This document shows positions 18,754 to 26,937 of a stretch of DNA of 64,000 nucleotides, in pieces. Where the stretch lies: the NCBI GenBank assembly GCA_014873095.1, contig CP050848.1, forward strand, positions 2,849,850 through 2,913,849, written 5' to 3'. Within the stretch, counting starts at the first letter, position 1, and each line of letters opens with the position of its first letter. Both the position numbers and the translations under genes were made by a program. This DNA comes from Planctomycetales bacterium ZRK34. Lineage in GTDB: Bacteria; Planctomycetota; Phycisphaerae; Phycisphaerales; Zrk34. The notes under the pieces were generated by a model. The model was given only the letters and a program-made list of their open reading frames with translations, did no database searches and had not been told where the DNA came from.

Positions 18754-19776
18754 TTATTGAGTCGCCCGGGCCGCGTGAAGTTGCTCGGCGGCTTCGAATA
18801 CGCGCCGGCGGACTTCATCCAGCGGGGCGTCGACGCGGGCGCCGGCGGCTCGGGCGTGACCGCCGCCGCCGAACTGGCGGGCCATCTCGTTGACGTCGAC
18901 CGCCTCGATGCCGGGCTTGGAGCGGAAGCTCAGACGGACCGGGCCGTTGTCGGTTTCGGTGATCAGCACGACGACCTGAACATCCCCGACGACCTGCGGC
19001 AGATCGACCAGCCGCTCGGTCTCTTCCTGGATCGCGCCGGTGTCTTCGAAATCGCTGCGGCGAAGCGTCATCACGGCGACGTTGCCATCGGCGATGAGCT
19101 TGAGACTGTCCAGGGCGCGAATCATCAGTTGCAGCTTTTCGGGGCGCTCCGCCTGTTCGAGCTTGGCATACAGTTCAGCGTGATCAACCCCGAGTCGCAG
19201 CAGTCGGGCGGCGAGTTCGTGGGTCTCGGCGGTCGTGTTGGAGAATCGGAACCACCCGGTGTCTGACGCGATGCCGACATAGATCGCATCGCGCATCACG
19301 TCGTCGTATTCGACGCCCAGCTCATCGATCAGCGCGGCCACGATCTGTGCCGCGGCGGCGGCGGATGAATCGATGTAACGCAGCGCGGCCACATCGTCAC
19401 CGCGCAGGTGGTGATCCAGCAGGATGGCGCGCTCGCGGCGGGGCTCCAGCCACGCACGCATCGGTGCAAGCTGCGTCCAGGCGCCGGTGTCGACGATCAC
19501 GATCGCATCGGGTTCGCCCTCGGGCAGGGGGTCGGACTCGGTTTCGTATCGATGAAGATGACCATCGCGGGCGAGCATGGACAGATTGCCCGGCACCGGC
19601 GGCATGACCCAGCGCTCGGCGGTCTTACCCATCGACTCCAGCGCCTCGGCCAGCGCGACGACTGAGCCCAAGGCATCGCCGTCGGGTTTTGCGTGTGTGG
19701 TGATCACGATGCGCTGAGCGGTGCGAAGCTTGTCGGCGATGGCGGCGAGGGTGGTGTTGGATTCGTAAGGCGTCAT
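18754..19776 (-). CDS. nrnA: DHH-family nanoRNase / pAp phosphatase
   Basis: Degrades very short RNAs and may dephosphorylate pAp. The DHH domain has THAKPDGDALGSVVAL (metal ligands), VIVDTGAW and the namesake LLDHHLRGD; the C-terminal DHHA1 domain ends with GGGGHARAAGARVD. At 340 residues it has the usual length. It begins 6 bases after the ribF stop and is surely co-transcribed with it, a pairing seen in many bacteria near rbfA and truB. It converges on the DNA methyltransferase gene. Confidence 0.93.
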   Translation of the reverse strand: MTPYESNTTLAAIADKLRTAQRIVITTHAKPDGDALGSVVALAEALESMGKTAERWVMPPVPGNLSMLARDGHLHRYETESDPLPEGEPDAIVIVDTGAWTQLAPMRAWLEPRRERAILLDHHLRGDDVAALRYIDSSAAAAAQIVAALIDELGVEYDDVMRDAIYVGIASDTGWFRFSNTTAETHELAARLLRLGVDHAELYAKLEQAERPEKLQLMIRALDSLKLIADGNVAVMTLRRSDFEDTGAIQEETERLVDLPQVVGDVQVVVLITETDNGPVRLSFRSKPGIEAVDVNEMARQFGGGGHARAAGARVDAPLDEVRRRVFEAAEQLHAARATQ

Positions 19777-19782
19777 GCAGGC

Positions 19783-20742
19783 TTATCCCGAGGCGTGGGC
19801 CAGATCAGCGGCGCTGAGTTGTTGAGCATTGTAGAGGGTTCGAATCCGCTGGACATCCCGGTCCATCTGCTGCACGAGGGCATCGACGCCGGTGAAGGCG
19901 GCCTGATCGCGGATCCAGCGGAGGATGTCGACATCGATCGTCTGGTGGTAGAGGTCGCCTTCGAAGTCGAGGATGTAGACCTCGAAGGTGCGGACAGACC
20001 CGCGGAAGGTGGGCTTATCGCCGACGCTGATGGCGGCGGCGTAGGGTTTGGCGTTGATGTGGGCGATGCCGCCGTAGACACCGTCGGCGGGGAGTTGGCG
20101 ATCGCCGAGGTCGAGGTTTGCGGTGGGGAAGCCGATGGTTCGGCCGCGCTGTTCGCCCTGAATGACCCGGCCGCGCAGGGTGTACGGATGGCTCAGCGCG
20201 AGTTGGGCATCGGTCATGCGGCCTTGTTCGATCAGCCAGCGGATCAACGACGAACTGACCGGCACGATGGTTTTATCACGCAGCGTGACGCTCACCGGAT
20301 CGACGATCGCCACCTCGAAGCCAAACTCACTGCCAAGCTCTTCGAGCAGGGGGATGTCGCCGGCGCGCTTGCGGCCGAATCGGAAGTTGGGCCCTTCGAC
20401 CCAGGCGACGGGCTGATGTCGCCGCACCATCATTTCGACGAAATCACGGGGCGACAGGGACAGCACTTCGCGCGGGTCGGGTTCGAGCCAGTCGATCTGA
20501 TCGGCGCCGGCGTCGATGAGGGCGGCCTGGCGCTGGGTGATGTCCATGAGGGTGGTGGGCGACTGCTCGGGGCGCAGCTCGGAAAGCGGATGGCGCGTGA
20601 ACGATGCGACGACAACCTGCGCCCCGCCGGTGGCCCCTTTGGCGATGGCGGCGGCGTAATCCAGCAGCGCGCGGTGGCCACGATGCACGCCGTCGAAATT
20701 ACCCACTGTGATGACCGAACGCTTGTCGAGCATAAGCCTCAA
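19783..20742 (-). CDS. ribF: bifunctional riboflavin kinase / FAD synthetase
   Basis: Makes FMN and then FAD from riboflavin. The N-terminal nucleotidyltransferase domain has VGNFDGVHRGHRALL (the HxGH-type motif), and FVEMMVRRHQP and EGPNFRFGRKRAGD follow. The C-terminal kinase domain has GRTIGFPTANLDL and the DGVYGG...AISVGDKPTF stretch. The frame starts with TTG at 20742 and has ATG at 20733; either could be used, and both are before the conserved core. No FMN riboswitch fold was apparent in the short upstream space. It forms an operon with nrnA. Confidence 0.94.
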   Translation of the reverse strand: MRLMLDKRSVITVGNFDGVHRGHRALLDYAAAIAKGATGGAQVVVASFTRHPLSELRPEQSPTTLMDITQRQAALIDAGADQIDWLEPDPREVLSLSPRDFVEMMVRRHQPVAWVEGPNFRFGRKRAGDIPLLEELGSEFGFEVAIVDPVSVTLRDKTIVPVSSSLIRWLIEQGRMTDAQLALSHPYTLRGRVIQGEQRGRTIGFPTANLDLGDRQLPADGVYGGIAHINAKPYAAAISVGDKPTFRGSVRTFEVYILDFEGDLYHQTIDVDILRWIRDQAAFTGVDALVQQMDRDVQRIRTLYNAQQLSAADLAHASG

Positions 20743-20840
20743 AGCATAAGCGGCCGGGCAGGCGTTGCCAATGGGGAATATCGCCCAGATGGGCGGTGAA
20801 TCGCCGAAAAAGTGCTTGCACAGCCCGGGGGGCGTCGTGG

Positions 20841-20846
20841 TATACT
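20841..20846 (+). promoter_or_regulatory. possible -10 element (TATACT)
   Basis: TATACT is a 5/6 match lying about 115 bases before the PEP-CTERM gene start. TTGCAC at 20816-20821 is the best -35 candidate, but its 19-base spacing is long. The call is tentative. Confidence 0.3.
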
Positions 20847-20960
20847 GGTGGGCGAGTAAAGGCGCTACGAAATCTTCATATCCACGTCATGCGGCTGTCG
20901 GTCGTTTGTTTGTTGTTGACGATCGCATCAGCGCGAAGGGCACGAAGGAGAATGCACATC

Positions 20961-22484
20961 ATGAAGATCAGAACGATGACCCAACACGGCCTCGGGATCA
21001 TGGTCTGCCTGCTGGCGATCGGGCTTATGCACGACCCGGCCGGCGCGGCGAGCTTCACCTGGAACGGCGGCAGCCTCACCAGCGACGACTGGTCTGATGG
21101 CGACAACTGGGCCGGCGGCATCGCCCCGGACAACGACGGCACGGCCGACATCCACTTCGCCGGTTCCACCCGCCTCTCGCCCAACGTCGATGCAGCCTGG
21201 AGCGTGCGGAGCATCACGTTCGACTCCGGGGCCGCGGCCTTTTCGATCGGCGGCAGCACCATCAGCCTGCCGGTCAACCTGATCACCAACTCCAGCACCA
21301 GCACGCAGTCGCTCGCCAATGATGTCGACTTCACCGGCGGCTTCCGCAGCCTCTCCGCGTCATCGGGCGACGTTACCCTGACCGGCCAGTGGACCATCGC
21401 CTCCGGCAGCACCATCTTCGCGCGCGGCGGGCATGACGTGACCTTCGACGGCCTGGTCACCGGCGGCGGCAGCGTCAATCGAACCGATCCCGGCACCACC
21501 TTCCTCAACAACAACGCCAACGATTTCGCCGGTTCCATCTCGACGGCGCATGGCGTGGTCGAACTCGGCTCAATCGCCAACGCCGGCGTGGCCAGCGCGA
21601 TCGGCGCCGGCTCGACGATCAGCCTGGGCCAGGGCATCTGGGGCCCCAGCGACACGGGCAGGCTCCGTTACACCGGCGCCACCGCCTCGACGGATCGCAC
21701 GGTGGTCATGGTCAGCAACGGCACGACTCAGGCGGTAGAACCTTCGCAGACGCTGGGCTTCTCCGGTCGGCCGACCATCGAAGTGACCAACGCTTCGACC
21801 ACGCTGACATTCGACGGTGATTTCAACTATGCCGGCAGCAGCACCCTCGGCATGTGGCGTTTCTTCGGCGCCGGCAACGGCGTGATCAACGGCGACATCA
21901 CCACCACCGGCGCCCGCATTCAGAAAAGCGGCGCCGGCACATGGACCCTCAACGGCGCGGCCAACAACACCGCCATCACCGAAGTCCTCAACGGCACGCT
22001 GCTGGTCAACAACACCCTGGCGTCCAGCGATGTGCTGGTGTCCAGCGGTGCGACGCTCGGCGGCAACGGCACGCCGGCCGGCAACGTCAACATCGCGGCC
22101 GGCGGGTTCCTGGCGCCGGGTGAGTCGATCGGCACGCTGAACGTTCAGCAGGATGCGACCATCGACGGCACGCTGCTGATCGAGGTCGACCCGACCGGGG
22201 CCGGCTCCGTCGATCTGCTGGATGTCGACGGCGTGCTGGACATCTCCGCTGCCACGGTGGATTTCGACCTGCTCGCACCGCTGGACGATGACGCCTACAT
22301 CTTCGCGACCTACGGCTCGCTTACCGGCGGCAGCTTTGCGACCGTGCTGAATAAACCGGACGGTTACGGCATTTTCTACAATTACCAGGACACGAATCAG
22401 ATCGCGCTGGTGGCTGTTCCCGAGCCGGCGTCGTTGATGGTGATGGTTCTTGGCGCGGCCGGTTTGGTCCGTCGCCGCCGATGA
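20961..22484 (+). CDS. PEP-CTERM secreted protein with autotransporter-type beta-strand repeats
   Basis: A 507-residue exported protein. A signal peptide covers roughly residues 1-30 (ending DPAGAAS). The body is Gly/Thr/Asn-rich with repeats like KSGAGTWTLNGAANNT and LNGTLLVNNTLASS, typical of the autotransporter-associated beta-strand repeat; these predict a beta-helix. The end VPEPASLMVMVLGAAGLVRRRR is a textbook PEP-CTERM sorting tail: motif, hydrophobic helix, Arg cluster. It should be processed by an exosortase such as the one at 57361. The frame opens at 20796, but AAGGAG at 20945-20950 favours the ATG at 20961. Confidence 0.88.
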   Translation: MKIRTMTQHGLGIMVCLLAIGLMHDPAGAASFTWNGGSLTSDDWSDGDNWAGGIAPDNDGTADIHFAGSTRLSPNVDAAWSVRSITFDSGAAAFSIGGSTISLPVNLITNSSTSTQSLANDVDFTGGFRSLSASSGDVTLTGQWTIASGSTIFARGGHDVTFDGLVTGGGSVNRTDPGTTFLNNNANDFAGSISTAHGVVELGSIANAGVASAIGAGSTISLGQGIWGPSDTGRLRYTGATASTDRTVVMVSNGTTQAVEPSQTLGFSGRPTIEVTNASTTLTFDGDFNYAGSSTLGMWRFFGAGNGVINGDITTTGARIQKSGAGTWTLNGAANNTAITEVLNGTLLVNNTLASSDVLVSSGATLGGNGTPAGNVNIAAGGFLAPGESIGTLNVQQDATIDGTLLIEVDPTGAGSVDLLDVDGVLDISAATVDFDLLAPLDDDAYIFATYGSLTGGSFATVLNKPDGYGIFYNYQDTNQIALVAVPEPASLMVMVLGAAGLVRRRR

Positions 22485-22518
22485 CATTTCAATGCCCGTG
22501 AGGATTTGTGCGGGCGAC

Positions 22519-23232
22519 ATGATGTTGGATCAGTTTATGCGTCGTCAGGCATTCACATTGATTGAATTGCTGGTGGTGGTGGCGATCATCGCGATGTTGA
22601 TCGCCATTCTGATGCCGTCGCTGCAACGGGCGCGCACCACGACCCGCACCATCGTCTGTCAGTCGAACCTGCGCCAGTACGTGATCGCCAACGAGCTTTA
22701 CGCCAACGATTTTCAGAACCGCTACGTGCCTGTTCGCACGGCCGACGGCGAAGGCACCAAGGGGCGGAACTACGACACATGGATGCACAACACGCATTAC
22801 CAGAAGATTCTCAGCGCGCCCGGAGCGCTGAATCGATATTCCGAGGATGAGCCGTTTCTGGACTGCCCGGACCTGGTGCGCAAACCGGTGCGCGGGTTCA
22901 GCGGCAGCTATGGCATGGTCTGGTCGTGGGTGCAGCCGAACTGGGACACGAGCCTCGTGGTCTACCGGGTGGATGTGAAACATCCCTCCGAGGCGGCGGA
23001 AATCGTCGACGGCACCGACTGGCACATCCAGGTGCCTTACGCCAACTACACCACCAAGTGGGATATCAACGGCGAAGACTTGCTCTGGCAGGTCGCCTAC
23101 CGCCACTTCGAAGGTGAGGGCGTCAACGTCGCTCACTTCGACGGCTCGACGAAGTATGTCCGCAAACAGGAGGCGTGGGACGATCCGCTGGCCCGCAAGC
23201 GGTTGTGGGTCATCTACGGGACTCCTCCTTGA
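22519..23232 (+). CDS. prepilin-type N-terminal methylation domain protein
   Basis: A type II secretion or pilus-like (pseudopilin) protein of about 237 residues. The N-terminus RRQAFTLIELLVVVAIIAML is the prepilin peptidase cleavage and methylation motif with its hydrophobic helix. The C-terminus NVAHFDGSTKYV is the planctomycete DG-type ending. Start options are ATG codons at 22519, 22522 and 22537, with GTGAGGA a little far upstream. It begins 35 bases after the PEP-CTERM gene and may be co-transcribed with it. Such proteins are abundant in planctomycetes and their individual roles are unknown. Confidence 0.85.
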   Translation: MMLDQFMRRQAFTLIELLVVVAIIAMLIAILMPSLQRARTTTRTIVCQSNLRQYVIANELYANDFQNRYVPVRTADGEGTKGRNYDTWMHNTHYQKILSAPGALNRYSEDEPFLDCPDLVRKPVRGFSGSYGMVWSWVQPNWDTSLVVYRVDVKHPSEAAEIVDGTDWHIQVPYANYTTKWDINGEDLLWQVAYRHFEGEGVNVAHFDGSTKYVRKQEAWDDPLARKRLWVIYGTPP

Positions 23233-23293
23233 TCCGCCCGCCACCGGACGGGGGGACTGTCCAAGCGGGCCGGTTCTGACCGATAGGTATTTG

Positions 23294-23899
23294 ATGGACC
23301 GGTCATTCGCAGCTGAACCCTCGACCTCCACGCAGTCCCCGCCGCCCTCGGACAGCCCGCTGTCGCCCGAGCAGCATCAACAGTTTGCCAAGGCGAATCA
23401 GGAAGCCGCTCGAATCACCAAAGCGGCCCGCGCGGCATCGTTTAACGGGTGGTCGATGATCTTTCTGGCGATCTGCTGCGTGCCATTCGTGTTGATGGAC
23501 ACGACGAATATTTTTGTTGGCGTGGTGGTGGGGGGCGTCGGTGTGGTGGAACTGATCGGTCGGGGGCGAATTCTGCAAATGGACCCGACTGCGGGGCGGA
23601 TGCTGGCGATCAACCAGCTGGTGCTGATGGCGGCGATTTTGATTTATTGCGCGTGGAGCATCTATGTCGGCCTCCAATACCCCAGCGAGTTGGCGACCAA
23701 TCCCGATCTGAAAAGCCTGAATTTCGACATCGCAGGGCTTGAAAAAACGCTCATTTGGGTGTTGTACGGCACGGTGGCGGCGGGCAGCGTGATTTATCAG
23801 GGATTATGTGCGTTGTTTTACCTGAATACCGGCCGTCGCTTGCGGGATTACATCCAGCAGACCCCGCCCTGGATTATCCAGCTTCAACGCGGCGGCTGA
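23294..23899 (+). CDS. hypothetical membrane protein
   Basis: A 201-residue protein with a Ser/Pro-rich soluble N-terminus (about 45 residues) and four hydrophobic helices (WSMIFLAICCVPFVLM, IFVGVVVGGVGVVELI, INQLVLMAAILIYCAWSIYVGL, and LIWVLYGTVAAGSVIYQGLC). No family is recognised. The frame is open from 23114, but the ATG at 23294 with an upstream TAGGT is the first sensible start. A TACAAT element for the next gene follows its stop. Confidence 0.7.
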   Translation: MDRSFAAEPSTSTQSPPPSDSPLSPEQHQQFAKANQEAARITKAARAASFNGWSMIFLAICCVPFVLMDTTNIFVGVVVGGVGVVELIGRGRILQMDPTAGRMLAINQLVLMAAILIYCAWSIYVGLQYPSELATNPDLKSLNFDIAGLEKTLIWVLYGTVAAGSVIYQGLCALFYLNTGRRLRDYIQQTPPWIIQLQRGG

Positions 23900-23905
23900 C
23901 CCCGC

Positions 23906-23911
23906 TACAAT
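23906..23911 (+). promoter_or_regulatory. possible -10 element (TACAAT)
   Basis: TACAAT lies about 30 bases before the phosphatase start, with TTCAAC exactly 17 bases upstream as a poor -35 candidate. Confidence 0.3.
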
Positions 23912-23942
23912 GACGCCCTGATTTTCACCCAGGCGAGTGGTT

Positions 23943-25964
23943 ATGCGTTTACGGATGCGTTGGAAACTGATTCTGACGATCAGCCTGCCCCTGCTGGTCA
24001 TGATCGGCATGCTGCTGCTGGGCGACTATGTCCGCGTGCAGCGGGCCGCCATGCAGCAGCTTCAGGGCTTGATCACCGAAGCGGCCACCAGTGCCGCCAC
24101 CCAGCTCGACAGCCGCCTCGAGTCCATCCGCCAGCTTGCCGACTCCACCGCCGAGTCGCTGACCGCCCGCCCGAACATTCAGCCCGTCCAGCTTCAGACC
24201 CTGCTCCGCTCACACATGCGGCAGAACAACCTCGTCTACGCCACGCTCATCGCCTTCGAGCCCGGCATGGTCGGCGACAACACCGAACGACTCGCTCCCG
24301 CGATGGTTCGCACCCCGCGCGCCCCGCGCAGCGTCGATCTCGAAAAGCTCATCGACTACACCTCCGAAGCCTACCCGTGGTTCGCCCCGGTCAAGTATGA
24401 CGAAAAGCCGGTTTGGACCGCCGCCTACACCGCGCCGTATCTCGGCGATCAGCGCGTGGTCAGCTACTCGGCGCCGTTCTTTCTCGGCGAGGTCTTCCGC
24501 GGCGTGGTGACCATCAGCGTTCGTGTGGATGATCTGCAGCAGCTCATCGAGCGCGCCACGCACCAGGTCAAGCGCGTCGTGCCGGCAGCCGAGTCGGCGG
24601 GCCTGATGGGCAACCCGACGCGCGCCGAGATCGACGCCGTCACGCTTCCGCCGCAGCGTTATGTTGTGTTTGATCGGCGGGGGTTCGTGCTCGCCTGTTC
24701 CGACCCCGACAATCGCACCGAGGTTTCCGTCTTCGCGGCGACCACCCGACTCGGGCTGACCGAGCTCGACGACGCTGCCCACGAAGCGCTCAGCGGCGGT
24801 GTTAAAACCGTGCGCACCGATCACCTCGACGATCTTTTCAAGGGCTTTGATCCCGATGAATACCACTGGGTCGCCTTCGCGGGGCTCAACTCGACCGGGT
24901 GGGTTTTCACCACGGCCCTGGGCGAATCGGTCGTGATGGACCCGATCATGCGCCACCTGCGCGATCGTGCCGGGCTGATGCTGATCGGCTTGCTGGCGCT
25001 GATGCTGCTGGTGTTGGTGTTGGCGGTGCGCATGTCGAAGCCGATTGAGCGCATGGCCGACGCGGTCGATCAGCTGGCGCACGGCAATCTCGACGTCCGT
25101 GTCACAGGCATTCGCCGGCGGGATGAGATCGGGCAGCTTGCCGACGGGTTCAACACGATGGTTGCGCAGCTGAATCATCACGTCGATGAACTGACGCGAC
25201 AGTCGGCCGAGCGTGAGAAAGTTGAATCGGAACTGCGCATCGCCCGGCAGATTCAGACCGATCTGCTGCCGCGGCATGATCCGCCTTTCCCCGATTACGA
25301 TGAATTCGACCTGTATGGCACCAACGTGCCCGCTCGCCACGTGGCCGGTGACTTTTTCGACTACTTCTTCGCGCCGAACAATCTGCTGAACATCGTCATT
25401 GCGGATGTATCCGGCAAGGGAGTACCCGCGGCGATGCTCATGGCGGTGACGCGGACAATCGTGCGCAACCTCGCCATGACGGGCCTGAGCCCCGCCGAGA
25501 TCATCGACGCCGCCAACCGCATGCTGGTTGAAGACACAGCCGTGGGCGTGTTCGTCACGATGTTCATCGCCCAGTACGATCCCGACACCGGCAAGCTGGT
25601 GTACTGCAACGCGGGCCATCCCTCGCCGGTCTACTTCGGCACGTCCAACGGGGCCGGCCTGCTCGGCGACATCACCGCGCCCGTGCTCGGCGTGGCGGGG
25701 GTCGAGCTGCTCGGGCCGATCACCCAGAAGCAGGAAATCATCGACGTCGGTGAAACCATGCTGCTATATACCGACGGCGTCACCGAGGCCCGCAGCCCCG
25801 AAAGCGAGTTCTTCGGCGAAGAGCACCTACTGGACCTGGTCAATCAGCTCGACCACGACGAGCCGCGCCAGCTGTGCACGCTCATCGTCGAGGCACTGGA
25901 CCTCTACCAGCAGGGCCAGGTCGCTGACGACATCACCCTGCTGGCCCTGCGGCGGCGGAAATGA
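23943..25964 (+). CDS. membrane-bound RsbU-type PP2C phosphatase with sensor and HAMP domains
   Basis: A 673-residue signalling protein. TM1 (LILTISLPLLVMIGMLLLGDY) is followed by a periplasmic Cache-like sensor region of about 300 residues containing PWFAPVKYDEKPVWTAAYTAPYLGD. After TM2 (GLMLIGLLALMLLVLVLAV) comes a HAMP domain (KPIERMADAVDQLAHGNLDV). A SpoIIE/RsbU phosphatase domain completes it: ARQIQTDLLP, AGDFFDYF, IADVSGKGVPAAMLMA, CNAGHPSPVYF, LLYTDGVTEA and ADDITLLALRR. It should dephosphorylate a STAS-domain anti-anti-sigma factor in response to an external ligand. A GTG at 23937 is an alternative start. Confidence 0.92.
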   Translation: MRLRMRWKLILTISLPLLVMIGMLLLGDYVRVQRAAMQQLQGLITEAATSAATQLDSRLESIRQLADSTAESLTARPNIQPVQLQTLLRSHMRQNNLVYATLIAFEPGMVGDNTERLAPAMVRTPRAPRSVDLEKLIDYTSEAYPWFAPVKYDEKPVWTAAYTAPYLGDQRVVSYSAPFFLGEVFRGVVTISVRVDDLQQLIERATHQVKRVVPAAESAGLMGNPTRAEIDAVTLPPQRYVVFDRRGFVLACSDPDNRTEVSVFAATTRLGLTELDDAAHEALSGGVKTVRTDHLDDLFKGFDPDEYHWVAFAGLNSTGWVFTTALGESVVMDPIMRHLRDRAGLMLIGLLALMLLVLVLAVRMSKPIERMADAVDQLAHGNLDVRVTGIRRRDEIGQLADGFNTMVAQLNHHVDELTRQSAEREKVESELRIARQIQTDLLPRHDPPFPDYDEFDLYGTNVPARHVAGDFFDYFFAPNNLLNIVIADVSGKGVPAAMLMAVTRTIVRNLAMTGLSPAEIIDAANRMLVEDTAVGVFVTMFIAQYDPDTGKLVYCNAGHPSPVYFGTSNGAGLLGDITAPVLGVAGVELLGPITQKQEIIDVGETMLLYTDGVTEARSPESEFFGEEHLLDLVNQLDHDEPRQLCTLIVEALDLYQQGQVADDITLLALRRRK

Positions 25965-25973
25965 CCGTTTCGT

Positions 25974-26003
25974 TTGCCCGCACCCCCTGATTCAACGTAT
26001 AAA
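25974..26003 (+). promoter_or_regulatory. promoter of the methyltransferase-gatC-gatA operon
   Basis: TTGCCC (25974-25979), an 18-base spacer and TATAAA (25998-26003). The -10 ends 9 bases before the ATG at 26013, so the transcript is predicted to be leaderless or nearly so. No ribosome binding site is visible. Confidence 0.45.
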
Positions 26004-26012
26004 TAACGACTC

Positions 26013-26615
26013 ATGGCCACGCTCGACCATCTCCATTTCGTCAAGGCGGTGCTGCGATCGCCCGCCGCCGTCGGAGCCATCGCGCCGTCGAGTTCGGTGC
26101 TCGCCAGGCAGATGGTCGCCGGCCTCGAGCTGCCGCCCGGCCACATGGTTGTCGAGTTCGGCCCCGGCACCGGGCCCATGACCGAGCAGATCAGCAAGGT
26201 GATCCCGAGCCCCGACGCCTACGTCGGCATCGAGCGCGATCCAAACTTCGTCAAGCTGCTGACCGAGCGTTTCCCGAAGATGCGCTTTGTGCAGGGGTCG
26301 GCTGAAAAGGCCCCCGAATACATTGCCGAGATGGACCACCAGCAGGTCGGCGCGATCATCTGCGGGCTGCCTTTTGCGTCGCTGCCCCCGAGCGTGCAGG
26401 ACGGCATCGTCGACGCGATTCGGCAGATGATGACCCCGGCAAGCGATGGCCGCCCCGGTACGATCTTTCGCACGTTCCAGTATGTACACGCCTGGCCGCT
26501 GCCGACCGCCGTGCGCTTCCGTCGCATGATGAACGGCCTCTTCGGCAAGGGCCGCATCAGCCGCCCGGTCATGCGTAACCTTCCGCCCGCCTTTGTCCTT
26601 TCCTGGCAAGTCTGA
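26013..26615 (+). CDS. SAM-dependent methyltransferase, PmtA-like
   Basis: A 200-residue class I methyltransferase. The AdoMet-binding motif is MVVEFGPGTGPMTEQIS near residues 45-60. IICGLPFASLP fits the substrate-side motif of phospholipid N-methyltransferases related to rRNA adenine dimethylases. The N-terminus FVKAVLRSPAAVGAIAPSS is characteristic of the PmtA-like group. Its stop lies 2 bases before gatC, so the three genes probably form one operon. A lipid substrate is inferred and not proven. Confidence 0.85.
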   Translation: MATLDHLHFVKAVLRSPAAVGAIAPSSSVLARQMVAGLELPPGHMVVEFGPGTGPMTEQISKVIPSPDAYVGIERDPNFVKLLTERFPKMRFVQGSAEKAPEYIAEMDHQQVGAIICGLPFASLPPSVQDGIVDAIRQMMTPASDGRPGTIFRTFQYVHAWPLPTAVRFRRMMNGLFGKGRISRPVMRNLPPAFVLSWQV

Positions 26616-26617
26616 CC

Positions 26618-26926
26618 ATGAGCCACCAACTGACCGAAGCCGAAGTGCGCCACGTGGCGAAGCTGTCCCGCCTCAAGCTCACCGACGAGCAGGTGCACAA
26701 CTTCACCACCCAGCTCGGCAACGTGCTGGAATACATCGACAAGCTTTCCGAGCTTGACGTTGAAAACGTCGAGCCGATGGCCCACCCGACCTCGATGACC
26801 AACAAGCTCCGCGAAGATGTGGTCACCGAGGCGCTGCCGATCGACAAAGTGCTGCACAACGCGCCCGCGTCCGATCCCCCGTATTTCAAAGTTCCCAAAG
26901 TCCTCGGCGATGGTCCGAGCGCCTGA
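26618..26926 (+). CDS. gatC: aspartyl/glutamyl-tRNA amidotransferase subunit C
   Basis: Small structural subunit (102 residues) of the GatCAB complex that converts Glu-tRNA(Gln) or Asp-tRNA(Asn) to the correct amidated form. Family features are EAEVRHVAKLSRLKLTDEQ at the N-terminus, LGNVLEYIDKLSELD in the middle and FKVPKVL at the end. It is directly followed by gatA; gatB is not in the window. Confidence 0.95.
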   Translation: MSHQLTEAEVRHVAKLSRLKLTDEQVHNFTTQLGNVLEYIDKLSELDVENVEPMAHPTSMTNKLREDVVTEALPIDKVLHNAPASDPPYFKVPKVLGDGPSA

Positions 26927-26937
26927 GTTTTGCTGCG

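Noticed and set aside
20733..20850. FMN riboswitch upstream of ribF
   Set aside because: I saw no RFN-like conserved blocks, and the space before ribF is short and shared with a divergent gene.
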